Shown piece by piece: positions 9,881 to 22,400 of a stretch of 64,000 bases of DNA (position 1 is its first letter; every line of letters begins with the position of its first letter). The translations under genes were made by a program, and so were the position numbers. The DNA comes from Triatoma infestans (lineage: Eukaryota > Arthropoda > Insecta > Hemiptera > Reduviidae). The stretch spans positions 89,299-153,298 of the forward strand of contig JAAEAF010003349.1 of the NCBI GenBank assembly GCA_011037195.1. The letters are read 5' to 3'. Below the pieces are notes generated by a model. That model worked only from the letters and a program-made list of their open reading frames with translations. It searched no databases and was not told the DNA's origin.

Positions 9881-11837
9881 GTATGAATAGTAATGCAAAT
9901 AATAGTAAGAATTTCGAGATCAACCGTTATTATAATAAACAGTTACCTACATACGAATATATGTGAATTTTATATATTATACATATTGCGTATGTATACA
10001 AAATATTTTCTACATATTGCACATTGCATCCAATGAGGTGAATTTATCAAAATCATTTAAATTCGTTAAGTGTAACTTGTAACTTATTCTATGTGCAACT
10101 TATCAATAATTCTCGTCAAGTATAAGTACGTGAATGAAATTTCACTTACACTTTCTTAGAAATTTTTATCACTTTTAGAAAAGTTCAAGAGAATTATTCA
10201 AGTCAAAAATGTGTATAGAGTTAATTATTTAATATATAAATAAAAAATAATAAATTATTTATTTCATGAATTTATTAAAATAGAAAAAAGACCTGTTTAC
10301 ATAAATAATTTAATTTGTAGAAAAGGAATACAAAACAAAGTAGTCTGATGATCGTGATAAATGACAAAATATTAATAAATTCAACCTACATTTTTTACAT
10401 ATTAAATAAGAGTTCATGTATTTGTTGTTTGTATTGAACAATAAATTCCGTAGAACTCACATAACTCAGGTAAAAAATTTGTCAGAAAAGATTTGTCAGT
10501 TCAAAAAGTGGCGGTGGTGGACAGAGAAGCGCGATACTATCGGACCACATAATATATATGGCTTAATCCGTCCAACTGTTCACGTAGCACAGCCTGGGGT
10601 GAAGTGGCTCACTGGGGGTCCGCCAGCTCTGTTTGACTTATCGGTCCAAGTACAGAGATCGCTGTCTGTCCATGTCCCAAGCTTGTACTCAGACACATTA
10701 TTGCCTTGGACACGGACCGATACAAGTATCTGGTTAGCCTCTATATTATATAACTGGTCCATTTGTTCCAAAGTGTTAGACACTCAAAGCGGGGGCCACT
10801 CCATTGTTTATGATCCACTCTTCCATTTCTTTCTCATTCTATCTTTTTCAACTCAGAGACAGAAAATAAATAACTAAACATTATAATATCTTTTTTATAT
10901 GCATCTCCCTCCCTCTTGTGCTCGCCTCTAAGAGAAACTTCCAACAGAAAACATAGAAGCTATTCACTAATTTATTATTTATTAATTTTTTATTTTTAAT
11001 TTTGTTCTTTCTATCTGTAGACAAAAGGGGGATACATTGAAAGGTCATTATTTTAGATTCCAAACAAACTTATTAACAATTAAAGTCGTTTATAATCTTT
11101 GACAAATTAACTATTTTATTTTCTTACAAAACTATTTTAATGTATAACTAGTAAGTATTACTATTCAGTGTAAATCTGTAGTTTCATTTCTTAAAGATAA
11201 ACTTTCACAGGCTAAATATATTATTTTAATAACGTCCATTTTTTTTTAATATCTTCTTCTGTCTTTGTAAACTTCTTTTCATAAAAAAATTCTGAATTAA
11301 CGTGATGCAGTCTAGTGCGCTACCTTGAGTTCTTCAAAGACAAACGATACACTTGATAAACTTAATAGATAAACAATGACCAAACATGCTAAACTTCTTT
11401 ATAGATTTCTTATCAAACGAAAAGAAGAATTGACTTTTGCAAACACCTATTTTTAGTCCAAATCTAGTACTTTCTGTTTGCAGAGTCTTAACTTAACTTT
11501 GCAATTAGCCTTTGGCTAATTAGGTTTTGTGTAAGTTGTAGACATTCAAAATACTCCTTACGCGACAGTATCTTCAAATTCTTGTATTGCAACGTTCTAT
11601 GAAGCTGACCGTTTCAAACGGTGTTCATAAAGTAATGGTCCCGGGATTGCGTTTACAAATTTTTGTTTATCGAAGTTCTGGATACAATTACTAGATCCGA
11701 TCCTGTGATCAAGTCGCAAGAGTTTATATTCAAATGTTTTATAACAAAATTACAAGTTTAGAAGCCCCTTGAATATAAATTATTACAACAAGAAAATGCA
11801 AAAACTCAAATATTATAATCGCTTTAGAGATTACCAG
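9881..11837. other. AT-rich DNA with one unassigned GC-richer segment
   Basis: At 10486-10860 the sequence is less AT-rich and open on both strands (153 codons plus, 67 codons minus, for example GGPPALFDLSVQVQRS). Neither frame resembles a family I know, and there is no LTR signature. The remainder is AT-rich and featureless. Confidence 0.4.
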
Positions 11838-12748
11838 GTATAGTGGGTATATTGAAGGAGACAAATGGTTTGGTTTAAATGAACAACTAGATATAGCTGA
11901 ACACTGTATAATATAAGAAGTGACACTGACTGTCTGGACTTTACACTAAAATGGTAGAGTATGGTAGAGTGGTGAAGGGTAAGGTAAATGACACGTTGTG
12001 ACTGACAAGTGAACTCTATTGTATATCTATCTCCCGTCGCTGTATTTATGCAGTTTCTCTCACTCTAGTCCAAGAGAGTGGTCCTGTCATTTTTGTCTCT
12101 CTTTCTCTGCTACGGATCCTCTATTTGGATCCTATTACACCATCCAATATAATGGGTATGTTGAAGGAGATGAATGGTTTGGTTTGAATGAAAAACTAGA
12201 TATGGCTGAACACTGTATAACATAAGAAGTGACACTGATTGCCTGGACTTTACACTAAAATGGTAGAGTATGGTAGAGTGGTGTAGGGTAAGATAAATGA
12301 CACGTTGTGACTGCCAAGTGAACTCTGTTGTATATCTATCTCCCGAACGCTGTATTTATGCAGTTTCTCTCATTCTAGTCCGAGAGAGTGATCTTGTCAT
12401 TTTTGTCTCTCTTTCTCTGCTACGGATCCTCTCTTTGGATCCTATTACACCATCCAATATAATGGGTATGTTGAAAGAGAGAAATGGTTTGGTTTGAATG
12501 AAAAACTAGATATGGCTGAACACTGTATAATATAAGAAGTGACACTGACTGCCTGGACTTTACACTAAAATGGTAGAGTATGGTAAAGTGGTGAAGGGTA
12601 AGGTAAATGACACGTTGTGACTGGCAAGTGAACTCTGTTGTATATCTATCTCCCGTCGCTGTATTTATGCAGTTTCTCTCACTCTAATCCGAGAGAGTGG
12701 TCCTGTCATTTTTGTCTCTCTTTCTCTGCTATGGATGCTATTACACCA
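11838..12748 (+). repeat. 309-bp satellite, about three tandem units
   Basis: Landmark TTACACTAAAATGGTAGAGT recurs at 11941, 12250 and 12560, a period of 309-310 bp, with over 90% identity between units. Each unit carries the hairpin CACTCTAGTCC.AGAGAGTGG, a CTCTCTTTCTCTGCTA tract and GGATCCTATTACACCA. Relatives occur at 61567-62185 (+), 38385-38640 (-), 44275-44815 (both strands) and 50690-50990 (-). The open frames in the array (12019, 12297, 12638) are the same repeat read in frame, not genes. Confidence 0.9.
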
Positions 12749-13012
12749 GGGATTCCAAAACAAAGGTTTTTTTCAATTTTTCGCAAATTGTTTGAAAGCA
12801 TGACAATGATTTCCTTTAAAATTGTGCTAACAATAGTTGAAACATTTTGCCCCACCAAAAAAAGAGTTAATTTTAAGGTTTTTTGTTGAGAGAATAGATT
12901 TTGCCGTAGAGTTTCCACCATCTATATAATATAAAGTAAATATTTAATAAACATTGCAAACTTGAAGAAAATTTGTGAAGTAGAATTTTGAGAAAACACT
13001 TCCGTTACAAAA

Positions 13013-14468
13013 TAATAATAATAATAATAATAATAACAGTCTTTATTCAGATAATTTTTACATATTATTTTACAACAAATATTACTTATCGACATACTCA
13101 TGGTCAGTGACCGTCTGAGGGGTTGTCAAATTAATGTATTTATCTTTAGTGCAAAAATCCAAATATTATTTGATATAATAAAAAAAAGGTATTAATTTTT
13201 ATTTATTGAATTATTTTTCTTTTTAAACACAATAACAACTAGGGGTAACTTTTACATTAGTAATTAAACTGTTGGACACAAAAGTACCTAAATTTCCATG
13301 CGTTCATACAAAAATTTATTAAATTTGGCCAGTCTTTGCCATTCAGATGCGAGACAAACTCGTCAAAACTCAATTCAACCTTTTTCAAATATTGGACACG
13401 GAACTCAGCCAAGATGGGGCAAATAGCCACGAAGTGATAAACATCCTCCACCTCCTTTCTGTTACATAACGAACATAGTGCGACCGCTTGATTGAAGGCA
13501 TATTTATTTAAATATAGCAGCTCCCCTCGCACTTTAAACAGCCAACTGATTCTGTTGGCCGGCATATTACTATATACAAATTTATTACCTGGCGTTAACT
13601 GCTTATACAAGGTATATCTGCTACTGTTAGATGCCTTCAATCTAAACTCCGCAACCTTATTTCTCTGTATCAGATTTATTATTTCAGAGGTGGATACGTC
13701 GCCACTCAACACTTTACCCAATTCAACATTATATTCTGTGCATATGGCCTGCCACTCTTTATACCAAAATACTTTTTTATTTATTATTTCACGAGTTATT
13801 ATATGAGGATATCTGGAAGACGGTAAATTCAAACACTTTTTCACGTAGTTTAAATGCAGTTTAAACGTATACAGGAATATTAGATTTAAACCAGTTTCCA
13901 AATAAATATTAAAATCTGGTGTGTTTAGGCAGCCTGAAACACTTCTTCACAAAATATTTTAAAACAGTTTCAACACTGTCATATACCCGGAACCCCCACA
14001 CTTGCGCGCCGTAACACACTATTGTCCGCGAGACAGCTTCAAAAACCTTTAATTTAGAGGTAAACGGTATTTCTTTATTTGTTAATAACGTATTAAAGGT
14101 ATTCAGCGCAAATTTCGCGCTTTCTACTTTCTCTTTAAAGTGCTGACCCATTGAGAGTTTCGATGTCAGAGTGACGCCCAGGTATTTATAGGTATTGAGA
14201 ACCTCAATTTCCTCTCCATTATAATACCATTTTTCATTTCTGGCTGGACGTCCCCCATTTCTAAACACTATAATTTTGGACCGCAAATTAATCACCAAAT
14301 TCCACATACCACAGTACTCGGCAAGGGAGTTTATCATTCTCTGAAGTGAGACCCTATCCGATGCCAACAGCACTAGGTCATCCGCATACGCCAAAACCTT
14401 AATCACAGTGCCCTGTATTCTAACACCACCCTCCAGACAGTCATAGACATCGTCAGTTACAAAATGAT
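13013..14468 (-). mobile_element. 5'-truncated non-LTR retrotransposon, CR1/Kiri-like
   Basis: On the minus strand it begins inside the reverse transcriptase domain (14468), includes the C-terminal domain and about 240 bp of 3' sequence, and ends in (TTA)n (plus strand AAT repeats at 13013-13037). Truncation at the 5' end is usual for target-primed insertions. No RNase H domain follows the reverse transcriptase. The clade assignment (CR1/L2/Kiri group) is inferred from the LAYADDLVLLA context and the C-terminal zinc finger. Confidence 0.8.
13257..14468 (-). pseudogene. Reverse transcriptase C-terminal half, one frameshift
   Basis: The minus strand reads DVYDCLEGGVRIQG, then LAYADDLVLLA (reverse transcriptase active site, YADD), then YKYLGVTLTS and a thumb region to about 13917. 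There a single-base indel moves the frame, and the protein continues YLETGLNLIFLYTFKLHLNY down to a C-terminal zinc finger, CSLC..(9)..YHFVAICP, ending at 13257. About 400 of 900-1000 expected residues are present. The endonuclease and the fingers/palm start are missing through 5' truncation. Apart from the frameshift it is intact, so the insertion is moderately young. It relates to the more decayed copy at 38285-39170, which shares the LETG block. Confidence 0.82.
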
Positions 14469-15297
14469 TCGTATAAATATTTCACTCCTGATTTTTGTAT
14501 ACGAAATGAAATGTTTTGTTGTTTTTTTTGTAAATTAAAATAAAATGGCTGAGATTAAAATGCTATGTATGAAGATATGATTTCTAGGAATTGTTATTTT
14601 CCTAAAACCCGCCAGACAGAAGTAACAAATTACTTATTGATGAAGAGATTTCTCTTGGCCTGACCTACTTGTCAGGCTCACGCTCTGTTTCTTTCTTTCA
14701 TAACATTCCATTTGTACATTTTCAATTCTATATTTTTAGGCTAATGTACGGGCTTTTATCCATAAAAAGACCTGATGTACAGTTAGAGTATGCAATAATC
14801 ACTCTAGAGATTCCAAACTATGAAAGGATACCGTTTGCGCCTCATTAATAAGTTCTTAATTCTGGGTCAATAAAGAAAACATGCAGCCCATAACCAGTTT
14901 TTTGAAAGCACTTCCGGAATCTCCAGTTCAATCGATCCAAGATAAATGTGCCAATGAATACAAAGACAAACGAATAAAATGACGAAATGAATAAAAAGTG
15001 GTGGGTTTGGATGTGAAAGATTGCAACTAATCCATTTCAAGTGTCTAAGGGGACGTACCTAGTCGAATATGGCATATGGAAATGGGGATGAATGAAGGAT
15101 CAAAGCAGCAAGAAGACCCTTCAACACTGTCAGGACCATAGAGAACCAAGAAAATAATATTTAGAAAAATCTACTAAATTAACATATTCTCTATTACAAA
15201 GCGAGTCGTGGACCCTAACATGTAAGTTGTGAATTAAAATCCAAGAACTGGGAATGCAGAACAATTCAATATTTGAATACCTTTTTTTTTTTAAATT
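14469..15297. other. No recognised gene
   Basis: Mixed AT-rich sequence between two oppositely oriented non-LTR pieces. No coding or RNA signal seen. Confidence 0.5.
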
Positions 15298-15301
15298 TTA
15301 T

Positions 15302-16002
15302 TAAATGTATCTCTTGGTGAATGGCACCACAGTTTTCCAGACTGAGGTTTATGTTATTCTTTGTTGTATCTTGGATGAGAGGGTATATAACTTCAAAGGT
15401 GTTTGTATCTGCTCGGATAGTCAAGCTGCGTTGAAAGCGCTGAATTCATGTGTCTTCACATCCAAGTTGGTATTAGAATGTTCTAAAAGACTGGAAGAGC
15501 TTTCTGCTCTGAAGGATGTGCTTCTAGTCCGGGATCAGATTATATGGGAATGTTTATGAATGAGGAGGTGGATAGATTTGCCGAATTAGGTGTGTCTCTT
15601 CCTTTCACTCGTCGCAAGCCTGCGGTTGGCGCGTCTTTTGGCACATATCTGTCTTCCAGTAATGGATAGGTTCACAGCATTCATCCTTACGGATGATACA
15701 GTTGGTTGTCCGGAGTCCAAGATGCTCATCAGGGGTCCGGACAGGGCTATTAGTGAGATGTTGCTCTCTCTGTCATTCACGGGATTCTATCAGGCATCTG
15801 GTTGGATCCCTTACTAGATATTTTGAATTAAGGGACATCTCTACGTAATGGGACTCATCCCCGATCCATTTTGTAGAGGAGACAGAGGAGGAAGTTCCCA
15901 TCCATCTTATGACAGATTGCTGAACCTAATTTATGAGGAAATTAGGTTCAGGACCTTTTTGGTCCTGGAACTGGATGTCTGCGGAAGAGCTTAAGCTATT
16001 TC
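15302..16002 (+). pseudogene. RNase H and C-terminal zinc finger relic
   Basis: The open stretch 15305-15559 reads GTTVFQTEVYVI and GVCICSDSQAALKAL, the RNase H glutamate and aspartate blocks. A gap in the VWVPGH region follows, with MNEEVDRFAELG at about 15565-15600. Shifted frames then give ESKMLIRGPDRAIS, a GHLYVMGLIPDPFCRG block at about 15836, IHLMTDC, and LYEEIRFRTFLVLE at about 15935. This is the usual order at the end of I/R1-type ORF2. At least three frame changes and loss of the PGH histidine make it non-functional. Confidence 0.75.
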
Positions 16003-16166
16003 CCTTTAAGTTATTGTCCGATTTGTTCGGACTGCGGTGAAACTTAGATGGATTAGACCGGGGTCTGGAGTTGTTCTAGTAGACTCGGTTTGTTGTTGTT
16101 TTTCTTGGGGTAGCTGTGTAGGCCCAGTGGGGCTTTGGATAGCGTAGGTTTGGTCCCTCCCCATAG

Positions 16167-16215
16167 ACTAATAATAATAATTATAATAATATTAATAATA
16201 ATAATAATAATAATT
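16167..16215 (+). repeat. (TAA)n tail
   Basis: Imperfect TAA microsatellite at the 3' end of the I-type element. Confidence 0.85.
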
Positions 16216-16271
16216 TTGTAGCAGTATCTAAACTATGTAATTTATAGATAAGGGATTTTTCCACATACACA

Positions 16272-16275
16272 TAGA

Positions 16276-16316
<41 letters not shown>

Positions 16317-16350
16317 CACACACACAACACACACACACAACACACACACT
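16272..16350 (+). repeat. (CA)n microsatellite
   Basis: Nearly pure CA dinucleotides interrupted by a few ACAAC steps. Confidence 0.95.
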
Positions 16351-16579
16351 CAAACAATCACAGACCAAATTATTAGAACTTTTTCTGGACGCATGGGATT
16401 TAAAAACTTGTCGGTGTTGACTCGATATGGAAGATTGGACACGTTCGCTTCACTTTCTCTTATAGGAGTAAGAGAAATTAAAAATTTCAAAGCCATTTCC
16501 GAAAAAATAGGGTTCAATACCCGGTTTTGAACTTGGCTTTTAATTGAATGCTAATGTGAATAAATATAGTAAAGTATCT

Positions 16580-16790
16580 GGAATTTTATCGGTCGTAGGA
16601 TGCTTATTTTTCGGATTCTCATCCATCGTCAGAGTAGGGTACCAAATTCATGTAGAGAGTTGATTTCAACTTTATGTTTCTATCACACACCACACGTTAG
16701 AAACAAGTTAACACTCTATACGAACTTGGTAGTCTTACTCTGAAGATGAATGAAAATCCGAAATCGGCCAAAAAAAAAAGAGATGCTATG
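16580..16790. mobile_element. Short inverted-repeat element with the CTGANGA motif
   Basis: About 210 bp. Its left end (GATGCTTATTTTTCGGATTCTC) is the imperfect inverse of its right end (ending GAAAATCCGAAATCGG..GATGC). The inverted left end reads CTGACGATGGATGAGAATCC then GAAA; the right end reads CTGAAGATGAATGAAAATCC then GAAA. Between them lies a second nested inverted repeat (AGAGTTGATTTCAACT). It is related to the units at 24283-24450 and 28003-28167. Confidence 0.65.
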
Positions 16791-17033
16791 AGGATAAAAT
16801 CTCAGATTTATCCAGCTTTGCGGGCCGTCCTCGTTTTCAACAATAGTAATGTATGTTTTCTATGTGCCACTGTCCATGACACCTGATCTTGGTCGTAATG
16901 CCCTCATGAAAAAATAGGCATTACTTTACTTCTGTTCTCCATAGATGGATACATTGAAGACGGTTGGTATTCCCAGCCGAAAGCTTTGGAAAAGAAAAAT
17001 GACCATGAGCTCTAAGGAGGGGATTAGCTCTGT

Positions 17034-17398
17034 GGTAGCGCGCTGGACTGACATCTGTTTCTCTCTCTTTCTCTCTCTCTCCAAGTGCCATTTTGTTTTA
17101 ATTCTCAGTTACTTGGTGCTGCCATTTATACAACCTAAAGGACAATGTGATATTTGGAAAGGATGTGAGTATTTATCACCGGATTGTTTACTTTCTCATA
17201 CATCTTGTAAGGGATTAACACTAATCTACACTTTGTTTGGATGTCGTAAGAGGCGACTAAAGGACTACGCAGGGACGGTTGGCTTACAACTGTATGGGCT
17301 TAGCAAACCCACGGAACTCTAGCTCAATACCACGCCACATTGAACATCACTCATACATACACAACACATACACACATACACAAACACACACACTTATT
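17034..17398 (+). other. tRNA-like head and (CA)-rich stretch upstream of the I element
   Basis: GGGGATTAGCTCTGTGGTAGCGCGCTGGACT (17036 onward) looks like a SINE A-box head, but no B box follows. After a CT-rich tract comes GTCGTAAGAGGCGACTAA (about 17240) and a CA-rich run (17347-17396). Short open frames here are not gene-like. Confidence 0.4.
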
Positions 17399-17577
17399 TG
17401 AACCCCTAAATCCCGGTGAGAGGTACCGAGCCGGGAGGTTTGTGGGCGGGGGTATCGGCCCACTGAATCGGCCCCACTGAGAACCAGGCCGAACTCAGTG
17501 CGTAAGCAGGCCCTCCCTCTGGTAAGGGCGCTCTGCCGGTGGGTGATGTTTAGTTCGTCCCGACTCGAGGGAACTGC

Positions 17578-19252
17578 ATGGATACTGAAAAAACCAAAAT
17601 CATAAATGATTTAAACCCTCTTTCCCAAACCCTTAACCAATCTACCACTCTCCTCCTCCATCCCCAAACCCCTCTCCCCACCCATTCTTTATCATCTTTC
17701 GGACACGGATTGACTGGCTTAGACCCCGGCAAGGACAAGGAAATTACGTCAGCAGTGGCTGTTAATTCAGCCAATGTTGCAGCTACGCTGCAACCTTATG
17801 AACCCTCTTCCCCGCCGAGGAAGAAAACAAAGGGAGGCAACATTGGAAAGAAGAAGGAGACAATACAGTTTCTGAACTTTGAACAGGACAACTGGGCCCG
17901 TTTTCTCACTCTAAAAAAGAAAGAAGGAAGCTTTAGCACTAGCTGTTCCTTTAAATTGAGTGCATTTATTAAAAATACGCTTGGTAAGACAAAAAGTATA
18001 AAAAAGCTAGGGGATGGCTCAATTTGTATTGAAGCTGCGACTCCCAGTCAAGCAGCAGCAATACTGGCCTTAAAGAATATCGGAGATACGGATATCGAAG
18101 CAGCCCCACATAAGAGATTGAATTCATCCCAGGTGTTATAACATGCAGAGATTTCCTAAACAGTGCCCTCGATGATATTAAGGAAGGATTGGCACCCGAA
18201 GGTGTAATTGATGTACGAAGGATTAAGAGAAGGCAGGGTGAATGTCTAATTGACACTGCCTCTCTGGTCCTTACATTTAATAGACCAATGCCGCCTACAG
18301 AAATTGAGGCTGCTTTTTATAAGCTCAAAGTCCGCCCCTATGTCCCTTCGCCCATGCGCTGTTACAAGTGCCAGCGGTTTGGACATACATCACAGCGGTG
18401 CAAAGCAGTAGAAGAATTGTGTGTTTGCGGAAAGACTAGACACGAAGGGGAATGTAGCCCGCCTATAAAATGCATAAACTGTGGGGGTGACCACAATGCT
18501 AAATCAAACGTGTGTCCAATATTATTGAAAGAGAAAGAGATCCAGAAATTAAAAACTCTTCAACATCTGTCCTATCCCGAAGCTAGGACGATTGTTGAAA
18601 GCAAATATTATGTGGCACCGTCTTGACTTTTGCTGATAAAGCAAAGTCTTTGGCATACCAATTTATGGCGAGCTCATCCCCGGCTTTAAGGGGAAATATG
18701 AATAAGGTGGGAGATCACCCACCACTCGTACATACTGCTCCTAATGGAGCATGGCCGGCCAAGGAGCTGGCTTCAATTATCCCCACAACCAGTGGGGACC
18801 CAAATAAATTGATGGGTGTAAGCCCGTCAGTGCCGGCCCCAGGGTTGGCAGCTACCCCCACAGTCAGTGGGGATAATTCAAATAAGGCGGGCTTAATACC
18901 GCCAGAAGAAATTTCTGCCTCCTCACAGGATGCTTGGCAGGTGGTTAAACTACCTTGCCCGCTACCAAAGAGGAGAAATCAAAAATCAAAACTGTTACCG
19001 GAACAGACTAAAGCTCAAAGGAGCATTTGTAGGGAAGATGGAAGCTCTCCAGCCTCCACTTCCACTTCTTATAATCTCCGTTCCCCGCGCCAACAATGGC
19101 AATTACTGGGGACGGATTTAGATGCCTCCGAGTCTGAAGGGGTGGATTATCAGATCGCCCCTCAACTCGTAAAAGAAAAGGGCGGACAAAAAGAAAAACT
19201 AGCAAGAACGCCACAGAATAAGACCTGTTATTTAACAAATAACCATGAATAG
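17578..19252 (+). pseudogene. ORF1 (Gag-like nucleic-acid-binding protein), two frameshifts
   Basis: ORF1 proteins coat element RNA and escort it to the nucleus. The ATG at 17578 opens a 187-codon frame. The reading then continues in another frame: GVITCRDFLN (about 18133) through VRRIKRRQGECL and LTFNRPMPP to a zinc-binding part (about 18357-18520) with CYKCQRFGHTSQRC, a CVCG..H..C variant and CINCGGDHNAKSNVC. A second shift at the TTGA overlap (18623-18626) leads to TFADKAKSL and a 200-residue Pro/Ser/Thr-rich C-terminus ending at 19252. The two shifts look like single-base indels, because conserved blocks continue straight across them. Three CCHC-type knuckles are typical of insect I/Jockey/R1-type ORF1. 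Confidence 0.85.
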
Positions 19253-19427
19253 CAATTTATACCACAATGATTTTTATGGTGGTTATATATTGTTACGGTC
19301 TACACACAAGTTTTCAGACAAGTTTGTAGACACTGAAAAATTGGGTAACTTTTATATCTATTTAAAAAATGTTCAATTTACGACAAGAAAAATCATACCT
19401 GAAGTGGTAAATGTAATAATTCGCTAA
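19245..19427 (+). CDS. 60-codon frame bridging ORF1 and ORF2, unknown
   Basis: The ATG overlaps the end of ORF1 (ATGAATAG, 19245-19252), and the TAA (19425-19427) sits one base before the ORF2 ATG at 19429, so the frame fills the gap exactly. The peptide starts MNSNLYHNDFYGG and ends VVNVIIR; I recognise no domain. The stop/start arrangement would suit termination-reinitiation from ORF1 through this frame to ORF2. It may be chance in an AT-rich spacer, and non-LTR ORFs usually abut or overlap without such a bridge. Confidence 0.3.
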   Translation: MNSNLYHNDFYGGYILLRSTHKFSDKFVDTEKLGNFYIYLKNVQFTTRKIIPEVVNVIIR

Positions 19428-19428
19428 A

Positions 19429-22400
19429 ATGACTGAGTTTTTAATCCAATGGAATATGCGGGGCTTTATTAATAATATAGAAGGACTTCGCCGCATGGTA
19501 GCGGAATACCGGCCATTTGGTGTATGCCTCCAAGAGACAAAGTTACGTCCGGGACATACAATCCAGGTTCCCGGATACAAAATGTACAATAAGGAGGTAC
19601 AGCCCAACCCAAGTGGAAGGGCGCATGGAGGAGTGGCTGTCTGCATTGGGAATAATGTAATTAGCAGGAGGCTAATGCTTAATACAAACTTACAAGTTGT
19701 GGCCGTGCGCCTGGAAGCTCCGCTACAGGTCACCTTAGTAAGCATTTACCTACCAGATATTTATTGGCGGAAAAAGGACCTGAAGAAACTCCTCTCACAA
19801 CTGCCTGCACCGGTGCTATTAATGGGAGATTTTAACTCGCATAACACTTGGTGGGGCTCAGGCAAAAGCGATGCCCGGGGAAAGGCTCTAGAAGAGATAG
19901 TTGATAATGCTAACTTAATGCTTCTTAATAACGGTGCCCCTACACATTTTAACGCACATTCAGGTACTTTTAGTGCTATTGATCTCACTATTGCCACACC
20001 TACTTTGGCGACTCAATTAGAATGGAGAACAACTGACGACCTGTATCATAGTGACCACTACCCAATAATAGTAAAGAGCTCCATCTCCAGGGCAGATTAT
20101 ATTATGCCCAAAAAGTATGATATGAGGAGGGCAAACTGGCCAGCTTTCACTGCTAAAGTAGTAATGCCTCCGCCCACAGGAGATGTTATTCTTGACACAA
20201 CCTTGCTTACGAAGGCTTTAGTAGATGCCGCTGAGGGTACTATACCAAAAGTAGGCGGTAGAATTCCAAGACCTCCGGTTCCGTGGTGGACTCTTGAGTG
20301 CAAGCTGGCCAACCAAGCGAAAAAGTGGGCTTTTAATAAACTTAAAAGGTACCCAACAATAGAAAATTTGACAACTTTCAAAAGATTAAGAGCCAGAGAG
20401 AGGTACATCATAAGAAAAGCAAAGAAGGAAACCCTTGCTTCCTATGTTTCGGGAATTTCGACGTCGACGACACTGAAGGAAGTATGGAATAAAATAAAAA
20501 CCCTCTCTGGTCGACACAATATCCCATCAATACCAGCCCTTCTAATAAATAACGTACCTTTAACTGAGCCACACGAAGTAGCCGAGTGCTTTGCCTTACA
20601 CTTCTCAGAAATGTCGGGAAGTCAGGCGTACTCAGCTGAATTTATCCGGCGCAAAATTGAGTTGGAGCTCCAGCCCCTTGATTTTGATACCGCCACTAGT
20701 GAGGTGTATAATTCTCCGCTAACTGTGCCAGAACTTGAAAACGTATTAAAGAAAACCAGGGACTCCACGCCAGGCGTGGACGGCATCCCTTATGCAATGT
20801 TAAAAAATTTAGATACGTCAGGGAACTTCTCAATCTGTATAATCACATATGGGAGAGCGGTCAGTTCCCTGATGTTTGGCGGGAATCCCTCATTGTTCCG
20901 ATACTAAAAGAAGGCAAAGACCCCAGTGATACCTCAAGCTATAGACCTATCTCTTTGACCTCCTGCTTGAGTAAAGTCCTCGAAGCTATAGTGAATTATA
21001 GGCTAGTATACATACTCGAGTCAAGAGGACTTTACAGCCAGTATCAAGCAGGATTCCGCAGATATCGCTCAACCTTAGATCAGATGTGTAGTTTAGAAAC
21101 ATACATACAGAACGCCTTTATGCGTAGACAGCACGTACTGGCCGTGTTTTTCGATCTTGAAAAGGCATATGATACTACCTGGAGACATGCGATTCTGCGG
21201 AAGTGCCATGACTGGGGACTAAGAGGGAATTTGCCAAGGTTCTTACACGAATTCCTGAAATCACGGAGGTTCCGCGTGCGTCTGGGGTCAGTATTATCAG
21301 ACCCCTATACACTAGAAAATGGAATACTTCAGGGGTCGATTCTTAGTGTAACGTTGTTCCTAGTAGCGGTTAACTGTCTAGCCGAAATTATAGAGGAACC
21401 TACTCAAGTATCGTTATACGTTGACGACCTCGCCATCTATCTATCTGGTGATAATCTAAATGAGGTTGGAACAACTCTTCAACAGTCTATAGACAAAGTG
21501 GCAAATGAGGCTTCTAGAAATGGTTTTAAATTCTCAAGACAAAAAACAGTGTGCCTTCATTTCTGTCGTCTGAGACATGAACATGACCCACCCGTTTTAT
21601 ATTTAGACGGCATACCGATAGAGTATAAAGAAAGCGTACGGTTTCTAGGCCTCACATTTGACAGTAAACTAAGTTGGCAGGAACATTTAGAATTAACATA
21701 CACCAAAGCAAAAAGAACCCTGGAAATATTGAAATTTCTGGGCAGTTACCGGTGGGGAACGGAGAGAAAAATTCTGAACGTATTTTCATTTGTCTCACCC
21801 GTTCCAAATTAGATTATGGAGCTCCAGTATATAATTCCACGCGTAAGTCACGTCTTACGATATTGGACAAAATTTATAATGAAGGAATCAGACTAATTAC
21901 AGGCGCCTTCCGCACAAGTCCTCTTCAGAGCCTCTACGCAGAGTCGGGATTTCTCCCCCCACAACTTAGGAGGGAGCAGTTAACTTGACCTATTTCGCCG
22001 GAATATGGGGAAAACCTACACATCCAATGTTTAAAACCATATTTGAGAGCCCGAGCAAATTACGCGAAGAATGCCAAGAGCAAATTACGCGAACGCGGCC
22101 TTTCGGAAATCGAGCTAAAAGCTTTCTAGAAGCAGAACGCTTAGAATTGGGACCAGTGGAGCCTTGGGGCACTGCTCCTTTTACACCTTGGTTGCTATAC
22201 CCCGCAAGCGTCCGTTTAGACCTGTCAGTATTCAAAAAAGATGAAGCGCCTTCGGTAGTTTATAGAGGAAAACTTTTAGAAATATTAAATAGTCACATGG
22301 ACTACCGACCCATCTTTACAGATGGTTCAAAGATAGATGACGGCGTAGGTTGCGCTATTTACACTGAGGGAGTTACCATGACTGGACACTCCCTCACTAT

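Larger units (their letters stand above)
15298..16215 (+). mobile_element. 5'-truncated I-type non-LTR element with TAA tail
   Basis: It starts within RNase H, continues through the C-terminal zinc finger and a 3' untranslated region, and ends in an imperfect (TAA)n run at 16167-16215. A TAA-repeat tail instead of poly(A) is characteristic of I-superfamily elements. Two or more indels show decay. Confidence 0.78.

Noticed and set aside
12019..12889. Three similar short plus-strand frames
   Set aside because: They are one frame of the 309-bp satellite repeated, with no conserved end.
16272..16350. CRISPR-like periodicity
   Set aside because: Simple CA microsatellite. No direct repeats with unique spacers occur anywhere, and the DNA is eukaryotic.
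17969..18256. Minus-strand frames across ORF1 and ORF2 (also 19362, 19761, 20097, 21990, 22497, 22785)
   Set aside because: All lie antisense to recognisable ORF1/ORF2 domains and show no family resemblance themselves.
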